Origin: Planomonospora sp. ID82291
GTDB taxonomy: Bacteria; Actinomycetota; Actinomycetes; Streptosporangiales; Streptosporangiaceae
NCBI RefSeq assembly: GCF_015711645.1
Contig: NZ_JABTEX010000004.1
Span: 682,001 to 746,000, forward strand
DNA: 64,000 nucleotides
Direction of reading: 5' to 3'
The position numbers and the translations under genes were made by a program. Below, piece after piece: positions 63,537 to 64,000 of this stretch. Position 1 is the first letter of the stretch. Each line of letters starts with the position of its first letter. The notes beneath the pieces were generated by a model. The model was not told the DNA's origin, searched no databases, and was given only the letters and a program-made list of their open reading frames with translations.

Positions 63537-64000
63537 GTGAAGCCCGACGAGGAGAGGGGCCCGCAGCCGCCGGGGTCCTCGGCGCCGCCGTACGTTCCGG
63601 GGCACGGCCTGCTGCGCGGCCGGGTCGCGGTGGTGACCGCCGCCGCCGGCACCGGCATCGGCGGCGCCTGCGCCCGCCGCCTGCTGGAGGAGGGCGCCCG
63701 GGTCGCGGTGAGCGACGCCCACGAGCGGCGGCTGGCCGCGGCCCTGGCCGCGCTGGAGGAGGAGTTCGGCGCCGGGGCGGTGACCGCCGTGCCGTGCGAC
63801 GTGACCTCCGAGGAGCAGGTCCGCTCCCTGTTCGCGACCGCCGAGGAGCGCCTGGGGCCGGTGGACGTGCTGGTCAACAACGCCGGGCTCGGCGGCACGG
63901 CCCGGCTCGTCGAGATGACCGACGAGCAGTGGAGCCGCGTGCTCGACGTGACGCTGACCGGGACCATGCGCTGCACCCGCGCCGCCCTGGCGCTCATGCA
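63537..64000 (+). CDS. ipdF: Steroid ring C/D SDR, 3' end beyond window
   Basis: First 154 codons of an SDR. After about 28 residues, V-V-T-A-A-A-G-T-G-I-G-G-A-C-A-R-R, V-S-D-A-H-E-R-R-L, C-D-V-T-S and V-N-N-A-G-L-G-G-T-A follow; this unusual V-T-A-A-A-G-T-G-I-G loop is that of IpdF, the dehydrogenase acting on 5-OH-HIP-CoA. GTG 63537 is the only reasonable start; there is no good ribosome site, consistent with a leaderless transcript. Confidence 0.85.
   Translation, partial: MKPDEERGPQPPGSSAPPYVPGHGLLRGRVAVVTAAAGTGIGGACARRLLEEGARVAVSDAHERRLAAALAALEEEFGAGAVTAVPCDVTSEEQVRSLFATAEERLGPVDVLVNNAGLGGTARLVEMTDEQWSRVLDVTLTGTMRCTRAALALM

Overview
The DNA is very GC-rich (mostly above 70%), genes are packed tightly with many ATGA/GTGA stop-start overlaps, GTG starts are common, and the protein families (TetR, MarR, HxlR, Acg, TipAS, DUF4396, Eis-like GNAT) are typical of actinomycetes. 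A member of the Streptosporangiales (Actinomadura/Nonomuraea/Thermomonospora relatives) is the best guess, but the sequence alone does not settle the genus. The window holds a nearly complete aerobic steroid (cholesterol/phytosterol-type) catabolic locus, rearranged relative to Mycobacterium and Rhodococcus and broken up by accessory genes.

Layout. 1-2135: end of an aminotransferase gene and a CdsA-like cytidylyltransferase. 2153-13688: rings A/B block, hsaB facing hsaD-kstD-kshB-hsaE-hsaG-hsaF-hsaA-like-hsaC-kst4D-like. 13707-19557: two-component system, Acg-like nitroreductase with a leader peptide, and an ABC exporter. 19585-24812: kshA plus a small coupled CxxC protein facing a second, more canonical hsaA, then DUF1801, VOC and TetR genes and a KstR-like TetR gene. 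24924-28134: hydrolase/TetR pair and an MFS transporter. 28046-40690: side-chain block, chsB1 facing fadA5, an IS30-type-HTH regulator facing a CPBP protease, an acyl-CoA ligase facing SDR-fadE29-chsH2-fadE28-chsH1-ltp2. 40774-43713: MarR/epoxide hydrolase and an Eis-like acetyltransferase. 43762-55197: an accessory stretch with a low-GC TipAS orphan, a methyltransferase remnant, an SDR/fadD3 pair, two copies of a 239-bp double-hairpin element, truncated NmrA and MBL genes, MarR, TetR, DUF4396, HAD, RidA and HxlR genes. 55257-64000: rings C/D block, SDR facing echA20-ipdA-ipdB-ipdC, a short ACAD, fadE30 and an enoyl-CoA hydratase, and the start of ipdF.

Together the genes cover side-chain activation and shortening (ligase, ChsB1, FadA5, FadE28/29, ChsH1/H2, Ltp2), opening of rings A/B (KstD, KshAB, HsaAB, HsaC, HsaD, HsaE-G), and HIP degradation (FadD3, FadE30, IpdC, IpdF, EchA20, IpdAB). 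No cyp125, 3beta-HSD, mce4 uptake genes or kstR2 are present in the window.

The most interesting signal is regulatory. A 15-bp palindrome, TCCC-N7-GGGA (best form TCCCGGTCACCGGGA), occurs in seven promoter regions of the steroid genes. In each it lies 27-31 bp upstream of a -10-like hexamer, in both directions where genes diverge. This geometry suggests a shared, probably activator-type, steroid regulon. A different box, AnCAA-N4-TTGnT, resembling the KstR2 operator, lies over the promoters of two ring C/D gene pairs. GC-rich short tandem repeats at gene junctions and in protein linkers are a second theme.
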